NCBI GenBank assembly: GCA_029204225.1
Contig: MU835229.1
Span: 1 to 40,830, forward strand
Direction: 5' to 3'
DNA length: 40,830 bases
Source of the DNA: Diphasiastrum complanatum
Taxonomy: Eukaryota; Streptophyta; Lycopodiopsida; Lycopodiales; Lycopodiaceae
Positions 1 through 10,089 of this stretch are shown here, in pieces (position 1 is the first letter of the stretch; every line of letters begins with the position of its first letter). The notes below the pieces were generated by a model. That model made no database searches. It was not told where the DNA came from and was given only the letters and a program-made list of their open reading frames with translations. The position numbers and the translations under genes are program-made.

Positions 1-1880
1 TCTTAAGCCTTTGCTTTGCCGTTGTGTAATAGCCTAATCATAAGTTGCATTCAGTAGGGTACGACTTAAATTTGTTTTGTGGCATTAAGGCAGCCCTTTT
101 ACTACTTATGAATTTGGCATATGGCTGTTCTTAGCCGTTGCTCTTTTAAGTTATAAAAGTCATTGGTTTAAGAAGGCACGAACCTTCGTCAAGCTGTTCT
201 TAAGGTTATAGTCATATTCTAAAGCCCAGTCGACATTCTCGCATTATTCGGCTTTGTGTGAGAGTCAAGTTTCAATGGCAGTTTTAGCGGCTGACTATAA
301 CTCGCCATCTTCGCATTTCCTAAGGGCAATCTGCTATTTTCAAAGGCAAGGCACTACAAATCTGAAGGGCCATTGTCGCACATTTCGCACTGTTCGGGAT
401 TTTCGGAGCCTCGTTCATTCTTTAGTGCCTACCTCGAAGCACCTCTATGCAGTCAGAGCCTCCCACCTTCGCATTTTTCGGGATTTTCTACCTTCCGACA
501 CCTTGGCATTTCTTAAGGACAACTGTCGCACTTCTTAAAGGCAGCTTCGCACTTCTTCAAGGGCAATCTTCACACTTCTTCTCTCTCTCTCTTCACATTT
601 TCTCGGGGCAGCAAAGAGAGGTTCTTCTCCACGTAAGTTAGAAGGCGGCAAGCCACAAATGCACCTCCAGCCATCTCGGGCATCAGTCGCAGGATTTTCT
701 AGTAAGACCAGCGAAGGCAGTGCTCTCTTCCTCTCATGCAGGTCAACAGGCGGTTTTCTTCCAGGACAACAACTGAGCAGACAGTTATGGTAGGTCTTCA
801 ACGCACTTCTACATACCTCTTCAACGATCTAGTAGCGACCCTCATTCATCCTTCATACGGCTGTTTTCCTTGCACAAGGCAGCGACCTTGCATTCCAACT
901 GTCGGTTATTTGTTGGCAGCATTCCATTGGCTCATGGGCAGTCATTTCTAGATGTCAGATATTTATTTGCTCTCTCTTTGCAGATAGTTATCAAAGCCCG
1001 CAGTCTCTAGCACGGATCTCTCTGGCTATATTATGCCAGTCTTATGCCATTGTAATTCATTCAGACACAATGTAGAACAGAGGCTCAGAAGCTCTGTTGG
1101 TGCTTTAATGTAGATTTACTGCTTTTGCTATTCATCTACAAGTTCAGAACCTTTGTGTTCTCAGATTCTTGTATAGAGGTGTAGCATCCCCTCTTCTTTG
1201 CAGTGTCTAGACTGTAATGAATATATCTTTGTACTCTGCAAATGGTGAATATAGATAATGTAAATCTGAGTGTTCTGAATCACACAACTTGTTTCTATAG
1301 TGAATACCTTCTGTGCTTTTCATGGTGATTCATTTTGGTAATAGAAAGTTTATGGCACTGTATTGTTTGTGCCTATACACAGTGACTTGGACTGGAATTG
1401 ATTAGTGAAGTGTCTCTAGCCTTCAATCTTGTGATTTGCGCAGATCATAGGAGTTAGATTCATGATAAGCTACTGTCAAGATAACGGAAACATTGTGTGG
1501 CTTTCCCTTTTGCCGAAGTATTTGCTTTCTTGAGTTCACTCCCATTTGAATCTGAAAACCATAATGAAGTATTCAGTATTTTTCTCCTGGGTGTTTGTTT
1601 TCTTTATACGGTTGTACTGGCAGCTCCTTGTGGAAATATCTGTTGATGATCAGTTTGCAATCACTTCTCCTCTCCACTCCCCATTCATTCTTAGTTATTT
1701 CTGGTTTTGCACTAATAATGACAGTATTAGCCTTTCTATTGCTCTCTAGTAGGAACGATACCCGTTTATACTACAAATATCAATCATTTTACTGTTGGTA
1801 TGTCGCGACACAGCATGATAAACAGTTATAAACTGCAAAGGCAACTATGTACATGTAAAAAAAGTACATCAGCATTGTGC
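1..1880. other. No gene recognised; LTR-like non-coding DNA
   Basis: I see no protein family in any frame. The open frames here are short and without motifs. The stretch around 950-1300 is rich in TATA- and poly(A)-like words and resembles the R/U5 part of a plant LTR, but I could not find paired ends, a primer site or a polypurine tract. It probably derives from an old retrotransposon whose body lies outside the window. Confidence 0.4.
503..590. repeat. Degenerate ~22-bp tandem repeat
   Basis: Four imperfect copies of a unit like TCGCACTTCTTAAGGGCA begin near 503, 526, 546 and 569. Looser single copies occur upstream near 311, 376 and 473. The array is short and diverged and has no open frame that the repeats would explain. 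It may be a subrepeat of an LTR. Confidence 0.6.
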
Positions 1881-1887
1881 TTTCTTT

Positions 1888-2100
1888 CTATTTGGAAATT
1901 ACACTGGAACATTTGCCACATCTTGAGTCGGGCACTGGTCCATTGGCCTGTGTGACCTTCTGTCCTTCATCGATTGGTGAAAAACTTTCAAACCAATCTC
2001 TTTTTCCGGTCATGTCCCTGGTAGCACCCAAGTCAATGAACCATCTTGCGCCAGATCCATGGACAACGCAGCTCCGACCTCTATCATTCTCCATAGGCTC
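1888..2100 (-). pseudogene. Copia protease fragment
   Basis: This is a short minus-strand remnant of the aspartic protease of a Ty1/Copia polyprotein. The frame contains WFIDLGATRDMTGKRDWF, which matches the usual protease signature W-x-x-D-S-G-A-x-x-H-M-T of plant Copia elements. The catalytic D is present (about residue 21), but the following S is L and the usual H is D. It has no recognisable gag or integrase around it and is about 70 codons, far shorter than a polyprotein. It is a dead fragment. A chance match is unlikely given the length of the motif. Confidence 0.6.
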
Positions 2101-2389
2101 TACTTAGTTAGAATTTAGCTTAGCTATCATTGATGCATCTAGTATGGGAATACCCATTTTCAAGGACTTGAAGCTAATCCAGTTTGAGCACTTATGCTTT
2201 GTGAGATATAACGAGCCACACATATAATGTTCTCATACTTTGAAAACTCTCTAAGACTTGCTAGATTGCCTTGAAATTTACATTATTATCTACTTCTAAT
2301 TTGGAGTTAGAATGAAAATAGGCAATGAAATGCTATATTTGTCTTCTACAATTTTCATGTTGCATTCAATTGTCAATGGATTTGCAATA

Positions 2390-3190
2390 CATCATCTCAT
2401 GCTTGAGTGATGAAAGGCTTTTGCTCATGTTTCCTCAAACAATTTTTGAGCATTAAATTTGTGGGCCCTCCTTTCGTGACATCTGAAGGTGTTGCAAGGT
2501 GAACATCCTTTGATGAACAAATGGTAATAGTCAACCATCTCAAGGAATGACTTCACAAGTTTAGTAGTGTGAGGTGTATTCAAATTGAAAAAAAAACCTC
2601 ATGGATCCATCCACATTTTATTCTTGGAATTGCAATGCTTGAGGTACTCCATCTCTCGCATGGAAAACTTACGCTTATATTTCTTAGTATATGATTTGTG
2701 ATCCTATAAAAGGTGTAACAATGTTTGAAATGTTAGATATGTTCACCCACCACCTTACTTAAATTCAATATTTCTTTTAGATATGTTCACCCACCACCTT
2801 ACTTAAATTCAATATTTCTTTACACTATATGGTCAAAAGATATTATTCTTAAAAAGTTGCCCAAATGTAGTCACCTCAAATTTATGATGCCAATACCTTG
2901 TTCGGAGGTTGTCCTTCACACATCCTATCCCTAGATGTAAATTAAATGGTAACCCCCCATGTCTCAGATGTATCTTACAAAAGTAACGAGCACCTCTCAA
3001 AACTTTCATCAAGTAATCTATTTTGGGAATAGAATACGGATCTCTATTTATGGTGATCTATAATTCAAATATAAGCTAAATGATTCATCTTTTTTTTGTA
3101 CTAGAAAAATAGGAAAACCAAAGGGAGAATCACTTAGTTAAATCCAATTCTTATCAATATATTCTATTAGTTGTTTTTAAAATTTTTTAT
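2390..3190 (-). pseudogene. Ty3/Gypsy reverse transcriptase remnant
   Basis: Read on the minus strand in shifting frames, this is a Ty3/Gypsy RT from the fingers to the RNase H connection. It starts near 3145 with SPFGFPIFLVQKKDES (family pattern SP-x-ASPV-x-V-KKKDGS). It continues with PYSIPKIDYLMKVLRGA, YFCKIHLRHGGYHLIYI (usual F-S-K-L-D-L-R-S-G-Y-H) and LRTRYWHHKFEV. After a damaged stretch follow MEYLKHCNSKNKMWMDP and SFLEMVDYYHLFIKG. The catalytic D of the first palm motif is H, and the Y-x-DD box is not recognisable. Stops and frameshifts are frequent and a 44-bp tandem duplication lies inside. The element is clearly inactive and old; its LTRs are not identified. Confidence 0.75.
2735..2822. 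repeat. 44-bp tandem duplication (2 copies)
   Basis: Two adjacent copies of a 44-bp unit starting AGATATGTTCACCCACCACC begin at 2735 and 2779 and are almost identical. The repeat lies within the decayed Gypsy RT and adds to its frame damage. Its near identity suggests it is younger than the surrounding decay. Confidence 0.9.
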
Positions 3191-3515
3191 TCTTGTTTAA
3201 GAGATTTGTAAGGTACCTCAAAGACGAAAACCTTGGTGCATTTATTCATAGAAAAAACCAGTAAGTACATTGATGAAAAAGATATATACACCCCGAAGGA
3301 GAAGTTTAAGCAAAAATAAGCTCAAACAAGAGTGAAGCTTGCAGTAAAGCTAAGAATCCAGATCCTGGCATTAAAAATAAAAGTGCATAAACTATGATGA
3401 TGTTAGTGGGAGTCTCTGCCAACTGACTGCAGCAGATCAGAAAAGTGAAGAGGTGGTGAATCGGCTAATGAAGGGAAATGAAATGTAGCAGACCCAGCCA
3501 CCGTTGCCCGATGCA

Positions 3516-3731
3516 TTATTGATAGGGCCTGAGCCTACGTAGTTTGAAAGAAGTCACGAGAATAGAACCAGGAATACCTTGACGTTCTGCCGCCTGATGA
3601 GAACACATGTGTAGAAAATTCTCAAAGCGTCGATGCAAGGTGCCATGAGTCTCAATTGCCAGGGGAAGGACAACATCACTAGATTTCTTTCCATGTTCAA
3701 CATAATGAGGTAAAAAAAGACCAAAATTCAC
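3516..3731 (-). pseudogene. Possible LINE tail fragment
   Basis: The 71-codon minus-strand frame includes VVLPLAIETHGTLHRRFENF and then a Cys/His-containing stretch. A PLA-x-E-x-x-G-x-x-H-x-x-x-x-x-F-L pattern is common in the C-terminal tail of LINE-like ORF2 proteins in some eukaryotes, which is why I propose this origin. No RT core lies next to it. The family assignment comes from motif memory only and could be wrong. Confidence 0.35.
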
Positions 3732-3734
3732 ATC

Positions 3735-4199
3735 ATTTCACATCTACTAGAAAAATACTAGAGATTAAGTGTTTCTCTTGTTTTTCTTCATTTTTTTTTT
3801 CAAAAACTGATCCTATAGCTAGTTGCGCCCTACCTCTATGCCCTGGAGGAAATGATCAGATCATGATTTGGTTGAGAATCGATTACAAACAACTGTTATT
3901 TCAAGAAAACTATTGTTTTTTGGTATTAAATCCTTCACAGGTCTTTCTCAAACAATTCTCACGTTTATTTTTAGATTTCAGTTGGACCCATTAGCCTTCG
4001 CCCAACTACTAGTCATCTGATGGAATTGATGGTTTATCAATTGGTGTTGTAACTGTTGTACACACTCCAATTTTTCGTCAAGAATTGCCATTTTTTTTTT
4101 CAAAATTTCAGAATTTCAGTCACCTCCACTGGTTTAGAAATCGCAACTCCTTCACCTTTCTTTGTTTGAACTGGAGCTATGAATTCAGAAGTTTGCAAC
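3735..4199. other. No gene recognised
   Basis: This is AT-rich non-coding DNA with several T homopolymers. It lies beyond the recognisable part of the minus-strand LTR that begins at 4455 and may be the rest of that LTR. I could not align it to the plus-strand copy at 5171. Confidence 0.4.
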
Positions 4200-4455
4200 C
4201 TCTAAAATTTTCATAAGCTGCCCTCCATAATACCCTACTGTTTTTGTGACTGATTCAATGTTTCTGCTACTCAAATTTAAATATACTAAAACTCATGTAC
4301 TACACTTTCTCACACTTTCAAAAAGTGTTTATTCAAATGCTTTTGGACTAATATAACTTTTAAAAGTCAAACTCTAAGTCTAATATGAAAATTGGCCTGA
4401 ATTGCCAAATATACAAATATGACCAAAATAGCAAAACTAGTTGAAATTTCTCACA
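4200..4455 (-). repeat. 3' LTR of Copia family A (partial)
   Basis: Read on the minus strand, the LTR begins TGTGAGAAATTTCAACTAG directly after a purine-rich tract and follows the RNase H frame, as expected for a 3' LTR. About 255 bp from the start can be aligned to the opposite-strand copy at 5171-5420. The distal part has diverged or is missing, so the LTR end is not defined. Confidence 0.65.
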
Positions 4456-4468
4456 CTCCCTCTTCAAC
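4456..4468 (-). other. Polypurine tract
   Basis: The minus strand reads GTTGAAGAGGGAG immediately before the LTR's TGTG. This is the plus-strand priming site expected between the internal region and the 3' LTR of a Copia element. Confidence 0.65.
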
Positions 4469-4499
4469 TAGTTTTAGCATAGACTTTGAAAACACTCCA

Positions 4500-5170
4500 A
4501 GTGAAGTCTTATGCTTCATGAACAAGTCCTTTCCCAATGCTTTGGTGAAGATATTAGTTACAGATTCCCTTGAGGACACATGTTGAAGCTCCACCTCCTT
4601 TCCAAGACTTGCTCTCTCACAAAATGATATGCCACCCCAATATGCTTGCTCCTAGCATGAAAGATAGGATTGGTTGCCAACTTTTGGACTGATAGGTTGT
4701 TACAAAAGATGATTGGGCTCTCTGAAAAATCCAACAAGTGAAGATCTTTGATCATCTCTTGATCCATACCATCTCCTTTGTGCAATGTGTAAGTGCTTTG
4801 TACTCGGCCTCACTAGATGACAATGAGATAGTGGCTTGGTTCTTTGACATCCATGATATAGCTCCATCACCTATGAAAATACAATGAGCACTAATGGATT
4901 TCCTATTCATTTTATCTCCAGCAAAGTCCGAATTTGAAAATCCAAACAAGTTAGGTGATGATCCCTCATACAATATGGCAAAATCTCGAGTTCCAATGAT
5001 GTACCTCAAAATTCGTTTTCCTAGCTTCCAATGCTCTTCACTAGGATCTTGCATGAATTGGATCAATCTACCAACACAATAGCTTAGATCTATTCTTGTG
5101 ATGGTTAGATAGATGAGTGAACGAACTAGCTTCCTATTGAGAGTAATGTCCTTGAAGGATCTTTCATTGC
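4500..5170 (-). pseudogene. Copia family A RT end and RNase H
   Basis: This minus-strand frame carries the last part of RT (FMQDPSEEHWKLGKRILRYI) and most of RNase H of a Copia polyprotein. RNase H motifs seen are SNSDFAGD, SLSSSEAEYKAL and HARSKHI. At the third acidic site the frame reads FCNN where the family has C-D-N, so one catalytic Asp is Asn. The RT part matches the polyprotein at 19797 closely up to the point where that one breaks off, so both belong to one family. Two frames overlap near 4752-4785, indicating a frameshift. At 5171 the frame is cut by a plus-strand LTR. Confidence 0.8.
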
Positions 5171-5500
5171 TGTGAAAGATTCAACTAGTTTAGTCATATT
5201 TGTTACATTTTTATATTTGGCAAATTGAGACCAATTTCATATTAGACTTACAGTTTGACTTTTCAAAGTTATATCAGTCTAAATTGCATTTGAATAAACA
5301 CTTTTGGAAAGTGTGGGAAAGTTAGAAGTCGAGTTTGAGTAGATTCAAATTTAAATGTTGGGTACATTGATCTAGACCCAAAAATAGTAGGGTTTACATT
5401 TTGGAGGGAAAGCCAAGTGGCCAAATAGTATTTTGATCTGTTATAAAAGGATGTAACTCGTGGAGAGACATATCTTCTCTCTTCTCTATCTCATTTCATG
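5171..5500 (+). repeat. Plus-strand LTR interrupting Copia A
   Basis: The LTR begins TGTGAAAGATTCAACTAG exactly where the minus-strand RT frame stops. Its first 250 bp are a diverged inverted copy of the LTR at 4200-4455. It contains a TATA box at 5442. The 3' end is uncertain because minus-strand Copia B coding sequence begins at about 5510. No primer site or internal region follows, so this is a solo or truncated LTR. Confidence 0.6.
5442..5448 (+). promoter_or_regulatory. LTR TATA box
   Basis: TATAAAA lies about 270 bp into the LTR and is followed by a CT-rich initiator-like region. This is the usual place for the U3 promoter of a plant Copia LTR. Confidence 0.5.
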
Positions 5501-5509
5501 CTTATACAT

Positions 5510-6380
5510 GGTTCTCTTGGGTTCTACTATCCATTGGTGCACTATACTTGTGATAGCTTGCAATTCTATGTGTAGCACTTGATAGGTGGTCTGCTAGCTC
5601 TTGATGATCTTCTGGGAAATAGAGGAAGTTGATCATTTTCATCATGCTGTACTTGCTGAACTGCAACATCACCATCTTCGGATTCGTCGTTGATATGTTG
5701 TTCGTCAAGAGTAGATGAGCTTAAACCTTCAATGGAAATAGTCGACTGAGGAACTGGGAAGTTCAATATGTCAGGAGAATATGACAGGTCGACTACATGG
5801 GCACTGTCTTTTCCTTTGAGGTTGATAAACGAATCTTTGATGAAGATGATATCCCGGCTAGTGAATATCTTCGGGCTTGATCTGAAGTAGTGTAGTTGAT
5901 GAAAATACATTTGATATTTTGGAAGTCAAGCTTCTTCCTGACATCATGAGGAATTTGCGCATAAGCAGTACATCAAAAAACTTGTAAGTTTGATAAAGTC
6001 TGTATGAACAACATCTAACAGACCTTTTGCTGCATGTCTATTGACTCGATTTAAAAGGAATCCTAGTCTGCTTTCCAAGGATGCAGCTATGACAGACAAG
6101 GAGATCGATTTTACCAGAAGGATAGTCGAGATTAAGTACTAGGGATTGTCTGGACATGTTAAAAAAAAGATGCATAATTCAAGTGTCCTAAGTGAGGATG
6201 TCATAGTAATGCTTCATTGACAAGAATAGAGGTTTTCAAAGCTTGACTAGAATCAAAATAACAATGTGCCAATCTATATAAGTATCCATGCCTCTGTGCA
6301 AGGATCATATTACTCCTATCGATAATTCTGCATTGATCAGACTCAAACTCTAGTGCTTCTCAGAAGTTGCTTGCTGATAA
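5510..6380 (-). pseudogene. Copia family B integrase fragment
   Basis: On the minus strand this encodes, in order: a pre-integrase stretch (ILAQRHGYLYRLAH), the zinc-binding domain (HLGHLNYAS then CHSC), the start of the catalytic core (GLLDVVHTD), then directly the C-terminal part (CTAYAQIPHDVRKKLDF, KCIFINY). It ends in the linker PRRSSRASRPP typical of the IN-RT junction. The core between the first Asp and the C-terminal part, with the second Asp and the Glu, is missing at about 5985-6005. Frame changes occur several times. It differs in sequence from family A. It lies inside the broken A copy. Confidence 0.75.
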
Positions 6381-6383
6381 GCG

Positions 6384-6693
6384 GTGACATTTGGTCGTAA
6401 ACAGTCTGTCTGCATAAATGAACGTGACTATCACTTTGCAGAAATGAACATAACTGTCATCAGAGAGAAAGCAAAAAAAAACGACTTCTGTGAGAAATGC
6501 AATAGTGTCGCAAAATCTCATTTTCTAAATATTGGAGTAGCCCCACACTTTGCCAAGTCATTTTCTTAACATTTGAGGCACTTTGAAAAATGCAAAAATG
6601 TGACACTACATTTTTACTCATAATTCTTAACATTATTGTTTTAAGAGAAAATTGACTGTAGCAAAAAAGACAATAGTATTGGGTTTTGTAGTG
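6384..6693 (-). mobile_element. Possible non-autonomous CACTA-like piece
   Basis: On the minus strand the segment starts at 6693 with CACTACAAAACCC, the type of terminus found in plant CACTA elements. It contains GTGTCAC and TTTTGCGACACT words like the subterminal repeats of CACTA-derived MITEs. It interrupts Copia debris. I could not define a matching opposite terminus or a 3-bp target duplication, so the left limit is approximate. It has no coding capacity. Confidence 0.3.
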
Positions 6694-6849
6694 AGAAAAA
6701 ATTTTCGACACTGTTGTCAGACTCTATGTATTTCTGCAGACTATGTAAAAACACTTGTAATTCTACAGGCTATGTAAAACACGGGAGAATCCGCAGAACT
6801 AAATAAATAGTTGGATGAAGATTAAAAACCGATTAGTTGATTTGTAGGA

Positions 6850-7635
6850 AGGAGAATAATCTAACAAACTTGGTAGATATGTACTCACCAACATTGTCAC
6901 TCGAGCACTTGATCATTGTGAAAAATTGGTTCTCCCTTGATCATTGTGGAAAATTGGTTCTCCCTTGCATTCTTGAACTTAACAAAGACATCATACACTT
7001 CATCTTTGCTCTTTAGTAGATAGATCCAACAAAATCTACTAAAATTATCAATGAAATTTACATACATCTTAGCTTTACAATTGCTAATTGTAGTAATTCC
7101 ATGAATATCCGAATGTACAAGTTGAGAAAGCTTTGTAGATCTAGATGCGGATCTAGTATAAGGTAGTCTATGTGAGTTAGACAAAGCACAAGACTCACAA
7201 ACATGATTGTTCCTTAAGACCTATCACAACCTTCTTTCTAGCCATTACCTCCAATGACTTGAAGTTGAGGTGTTCCATCCTTTTATGCCAAACCTCTTAA
7301 ATAGGTATTTGCTCTCTTGCAACACATCCAACTTGGTTATCAATAACACAAGCATCTAGTTTGAACAACTTCCCTTGACTTTTACCTTTTTCAATCAAGA
7401 CATCATTCCTTTTGATCATACAAGCATCTCCATCAAACTCAATCTTGAGGCCTTTACTTAGCAATTGACTCACACTAAGCCAATTCTTGATAATAGATGG
7501 AATAAACAAGACATCCTCCAAATGAAAATTCCTATTTGTAGAGAGAGAAATAGGAATTGTGCCAATCCCTTTGATTGCACACTCACCATCATTGGCCATG
7601 TAGATCACCCTCTTGTCATCTCCATATGCCAACAA
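6850..7635 (-). pseudogene. Copia family A protease-integrase part
   Basis: The minus strand continues the family A polyprotein. A protease tail (ILIEKG, IPSIIKNWLSVSQLLSKG) is followed by the integrase zinc-binding region and core start (SHRLPYTRSASRS, LVHSDIHG, FIDNFSRFCWIYLLKSKDEV). Near 6880 the second acidic motif reads SDNVGEY where the intact relative at 21498 has SDNGGEY. Homology is lost soon after. A 28-bp duplication at 6911 and several stops break the frame. Sequence order and wording match the polyprotein at 19797 throughout. Confidence 0.8.
6911..6966. repeat. 28-bp tandem duplication (2 copies)
   Basis: Two adjacent copies of a unit beginning GATCATTGTGRAAAATTGGT start at 6911 and 6939, with one difference. 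They lie in the integrase region of the dead Copia A copy and disturb the reading frame before the second catalytic Asp. Confidence 0.9.
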
Positions 7636-8160
7636 AAGAGGTGAAGTACTCTTTGTGAAAAGTCATGTGTGAACTTGCTCCAATATCAATCCACCATGGA
7701 TCTAGATCTCCATGATTAGCAAGCATACATGAAGACATCACAAAAGCATCATCATTTGCATCTTGAACATCCACACCATCTTCATCAAGAGTAAGACTAC
7801 CTTGCTTGTCTCCTTGATCTCTCTTCTTCTTGTAGCACTCACTTGCAAAGTGTCCTTTGATGCCACAATAGAAGCACTTGAGCTTTGATCTATCCTTCTT
7901 TTTGCCACTTGAAGAAGCATCCACTTGATCTTGCCCTTTAGACCACTTGCTTTTGGTTTTGCCCTTTAATTTGCCCTTTGTGAACATAGCATTCTCTTGA
8001 AGTGTGGATGTAGATCCACCTCTTGCTTGAAGCCTATATTCCTCATTGATCAAGATCTCTTGAAGATCCATCAAACTTGGCAAAGTCTTTTGAATAGCAA
8101 TACTTTTAACAATGTTAGCATGAGCATCCAACAATCTATTAAGAATAACTTGAACAAGCT
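7616..8160 (-). pseudogene. Copia family A gag-protease part
   Basis: The frame covers the C-terminal half of Gag and the start of the protease. It contains LPSLMDLQEILINEEYRLQA, a Lys-rich tract, the zinc knuckle CFYCGIKGHFASEC (complete C-x2-C-x4-H-x4-C) and the protease start DPWWIDIGASSHMT. The catalytic triplet is D-I-G where the intact relative has D-S-G, so the protease is probably dead. The N-terminal half of Gag and the 5' LTR are absent; homology stops near 8160, where plus-strand Gypsy sequence begins. Confidence 0.85.
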
Positions 8161-8169
8161 CTCATTCCT

Positions 8170-9360
8170 TAATGCTCATGAAATTTTGGATCATTCTTTA
8201 ACGGAGGAGCATAGAATGTTGTGGTCAAATTTGAGATTCGAAACAATTTCCTCAATAAATGTATTAAGTGCAGATTGGATAAGAGACATTCAAGCATAAT
8301 ATATGGAGGATCCAAATTTAAAAGAGATTTGGGAGGAATCGCAAGACTCCAATTCAGTTGTTCATTCATGTTATAGGAAGCAAGGACAAATATTGTTGTA
8401 TGATAATTCTAGAGTTGTGCTTGCTCCTAAATCCAAGTTCATGCCGCAAGTATTATATGAGCTACACTCATCTCCAAGTCTTGGGCATAGTGGAATGTTG
8501 AAGACATATCAAACCATCTGAAAGCTATTCAAATGGGCTGGTATGAAGAAAGCTATATATACATAAGTGTAAAAAAGTATTCCTTGTCAAGTGAATAAGG
8601 TGGAACATGTCATGCAACTAGGTTTATTGCATCTGCTATCTATTTTTACACAATGTTGGACAAGTATTAGCATGGATTTTATACCTTCCTTGTCAACAAC
8701 GACTAGGGGGATATGATGGTATCTATGTCACTAGTGGATCGACTTACAAAATATGCACATTTTCTACCTTATAAAACTACTGATAGTGCAGCCCAAATAG
8801 CACAAATATTCTTGAAGAATGTCTTCAAGTTATATGGAATACCGAAAGAGAGAGTGAGCGATAGGGATGGCGGATTTATTTTCACTTTTTGGAAGGTATT
8901 AATGGACAAGTTGGGCACCAAACTGTGCTAAAGTACATCATTTCATCCAAAAACTGATGGACATACGAAAAGGGTCAACTAGTGGTTAGAGTGTTATTTG
9001 CGATATTTTTTGCAGATCACCAGGCAAGGTGGGTCGATTGGTTGTACCTAGCTGAATTTTGTTATAGTAGCACTTCACATATATCAATCGACATGACACC
9101 TTTCTTTGCATTATATGGCCATAAACCATTACAACCTATTACTGCGGATTTGTCAAAGGTTGTGGAAGATAATCAAAGACTATCTAATTCATTGGAAGAA
9201 CCTTCCTGATGAAGATAATTCTTGGGTCAACAGCTCGTTTATTCAATAGTGGCCACAACTATTACCATGAAGCTGTTGAAAATGACATTATTTATTGATA
9301 CTACTTAATTGAATCACTAGACTTCATTAAGTGATGTCTTCATTTTTGAGGAAAAAAATG
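8170..9360 (+). pseudogene. Ty3/Gypsy integrase remnant
   Basis: Read in several frames, this is the 3' coding end of a Ty3/Gypsy pol. It starts in the linker after RNase H (DPNLKEIWEE) and then has the zinc-binding domain (LYELHSSPSLGHSGMLKTYQ, then CQVNK). The core follows: SISMDFIPSLS, DRLTKYAHFLPYKTTDS and VSDRDGGFIFTFW. The third acidic site is SFHPKTDGHTKRVN, where the family has QTDGQTE, so the catalytic Glu is Lys. The C-terminal region YLAEFCYSS and MTPFFALYGHKP follows. Frameshifts and stops make it inactive. It is directly followed by a polypurine tract and LTR. Confidence 0.8.
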
Positions 9361-9363
9361 TTT

Positions 9364-9375
9364 AAGTAGGGGGAG
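9364..9375 (+). other. Polypurine tract
   Basis: AAGTAGGGGGAG lies immediately before the TGTCATGTAC start of the 3' LTR. This is the expected position for second-strand priming of the Gypsy element whose integrase precedes it. Confidence 0.75.
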
Positions 9376-9690
9376 TGTCATGTACTTTTAGTACATCAGT
9401 GCTTATCAACGCATTAGATTATCCATTTTAAGCTTTGTAGGCCCAAAATGAGCTATTAGCCTTAAGAACAAGGCCGGTCTCTCTTTAGGCCCTTCAAAGT
9501 AATTAATAAGGATAATAGGCCAATGAGGGCCCAATGTAGTTTAAATAACACTTAACAAGGGCTAACTATCCCTCAAGATAGTTATGTTTAGTTTAGTGAG
9601 AGCATTGTCTATAACTAGGCAAGAGACATCAACCTTTGGATCTTTTGGCTCATTTGCAAGTGAGAGCTTCTTGTTTCCTCCTTGTGAATG
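9376..9690 (+). repeat. 3' LTR of the Gypsy element (partial)
   Basis: The LTR starts TGTCATGTACTTTTAGTACA, which includes a 7-bp-stem palindrome around TTT. It follows the polypurine tract directly. Its 3' end is not visible: around 9690 it runs into the minus-strand LTR of Copia C, which seems to have inserted here. No 5' LTR partner was found. Confidence 0.55.
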
Positions 9691-10056
9691 TTATCTGATG
9701 GGGCAAGGGAGATAGAAGAACGCGAACGAAGAAGAGAGTAGGAACATTGTAGACGTTCTTCAAATAAATTGGCCAAGTCTTCAATGACTTCAAATTATTG
9801 AACTTAACATCTGAATTTGAAATTATGATAGGATTGGTTACCCTTTGCTGGAGATTAGCAGGAAGCCCATTGTAGACGTTCTTCAAATAAATTGGCTATC
9901 TAAGTTTGTGATTCCTGTAGGTATCAGATGAACAGACGTAGAACCAAAGTTGGTTTCACTTGACCCTAGATCAATGATCAATAAATATACAGGAAGAATC
10001 ATGGAATAGAAATTAATCATTCACCAAGGAGACAACTATGGGCTTAATTTTCAACA
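9691..10056 (-). repeat. 3' LTR of Copia family C
   Basis: On the minus strand the LTR begins TGTTGAAAATTAAGCCC at 10056, just after a polypurine tract and RNase H. The same start, TGTTGGAAATTAAGCCC, is found at 13152 at the other end of the element, which supports the call. The distal limit near 9691 is approximate. A 29-bp direct repeat lies inside. Confidence 0.6.
9745..9896. repeat. Pair of 29-bp direct repeats
   Basis: CATTGTAGACGTTCTTCAAA plus nine further bases occurs at 9745-9773 and again at 9868-9896, apparently identical, 94 bp apart. Both copies lie in the Copia C 3' LTR. Confidence 0.85.
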
Positions 10057-10068
10057 GTCCCCCTTAAG
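10057..10068 (-). other. Polypurine tract
   Basis: The minus strand reads CTTAAGGGGGAC just before the LTR start TGTTG. It sits between the RNase H frame and the 3' LTR, as in a standard Copia element. Confidence 0.75.
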
Positions 10069-10089
10069 TTCACGGTTGGTGCTTTGATA

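Noticed and set aside
254-951. Several 64-94-codon frames near the left end
   Set aside because: Low-complexity composition over short repeats, overlapping on both strands, no motif, no gene context.
2440-2700. Initially considered a DNA-transposase fragment
   Set aside because: The blocks MEYLKHCNSKNKMWMDP and SFLEMVDYYHLFIKG fit the end of Ty3/Gypsy RT, and upstream blocks fit the same domain in order.
6605-6693. A tiny 90-bp element bounded by CACTACA and TGTAGTG
   Set aside because: Only 7 bp match at the ends, which is too weak; a larger CACTA-like piece with this right end is more likely.
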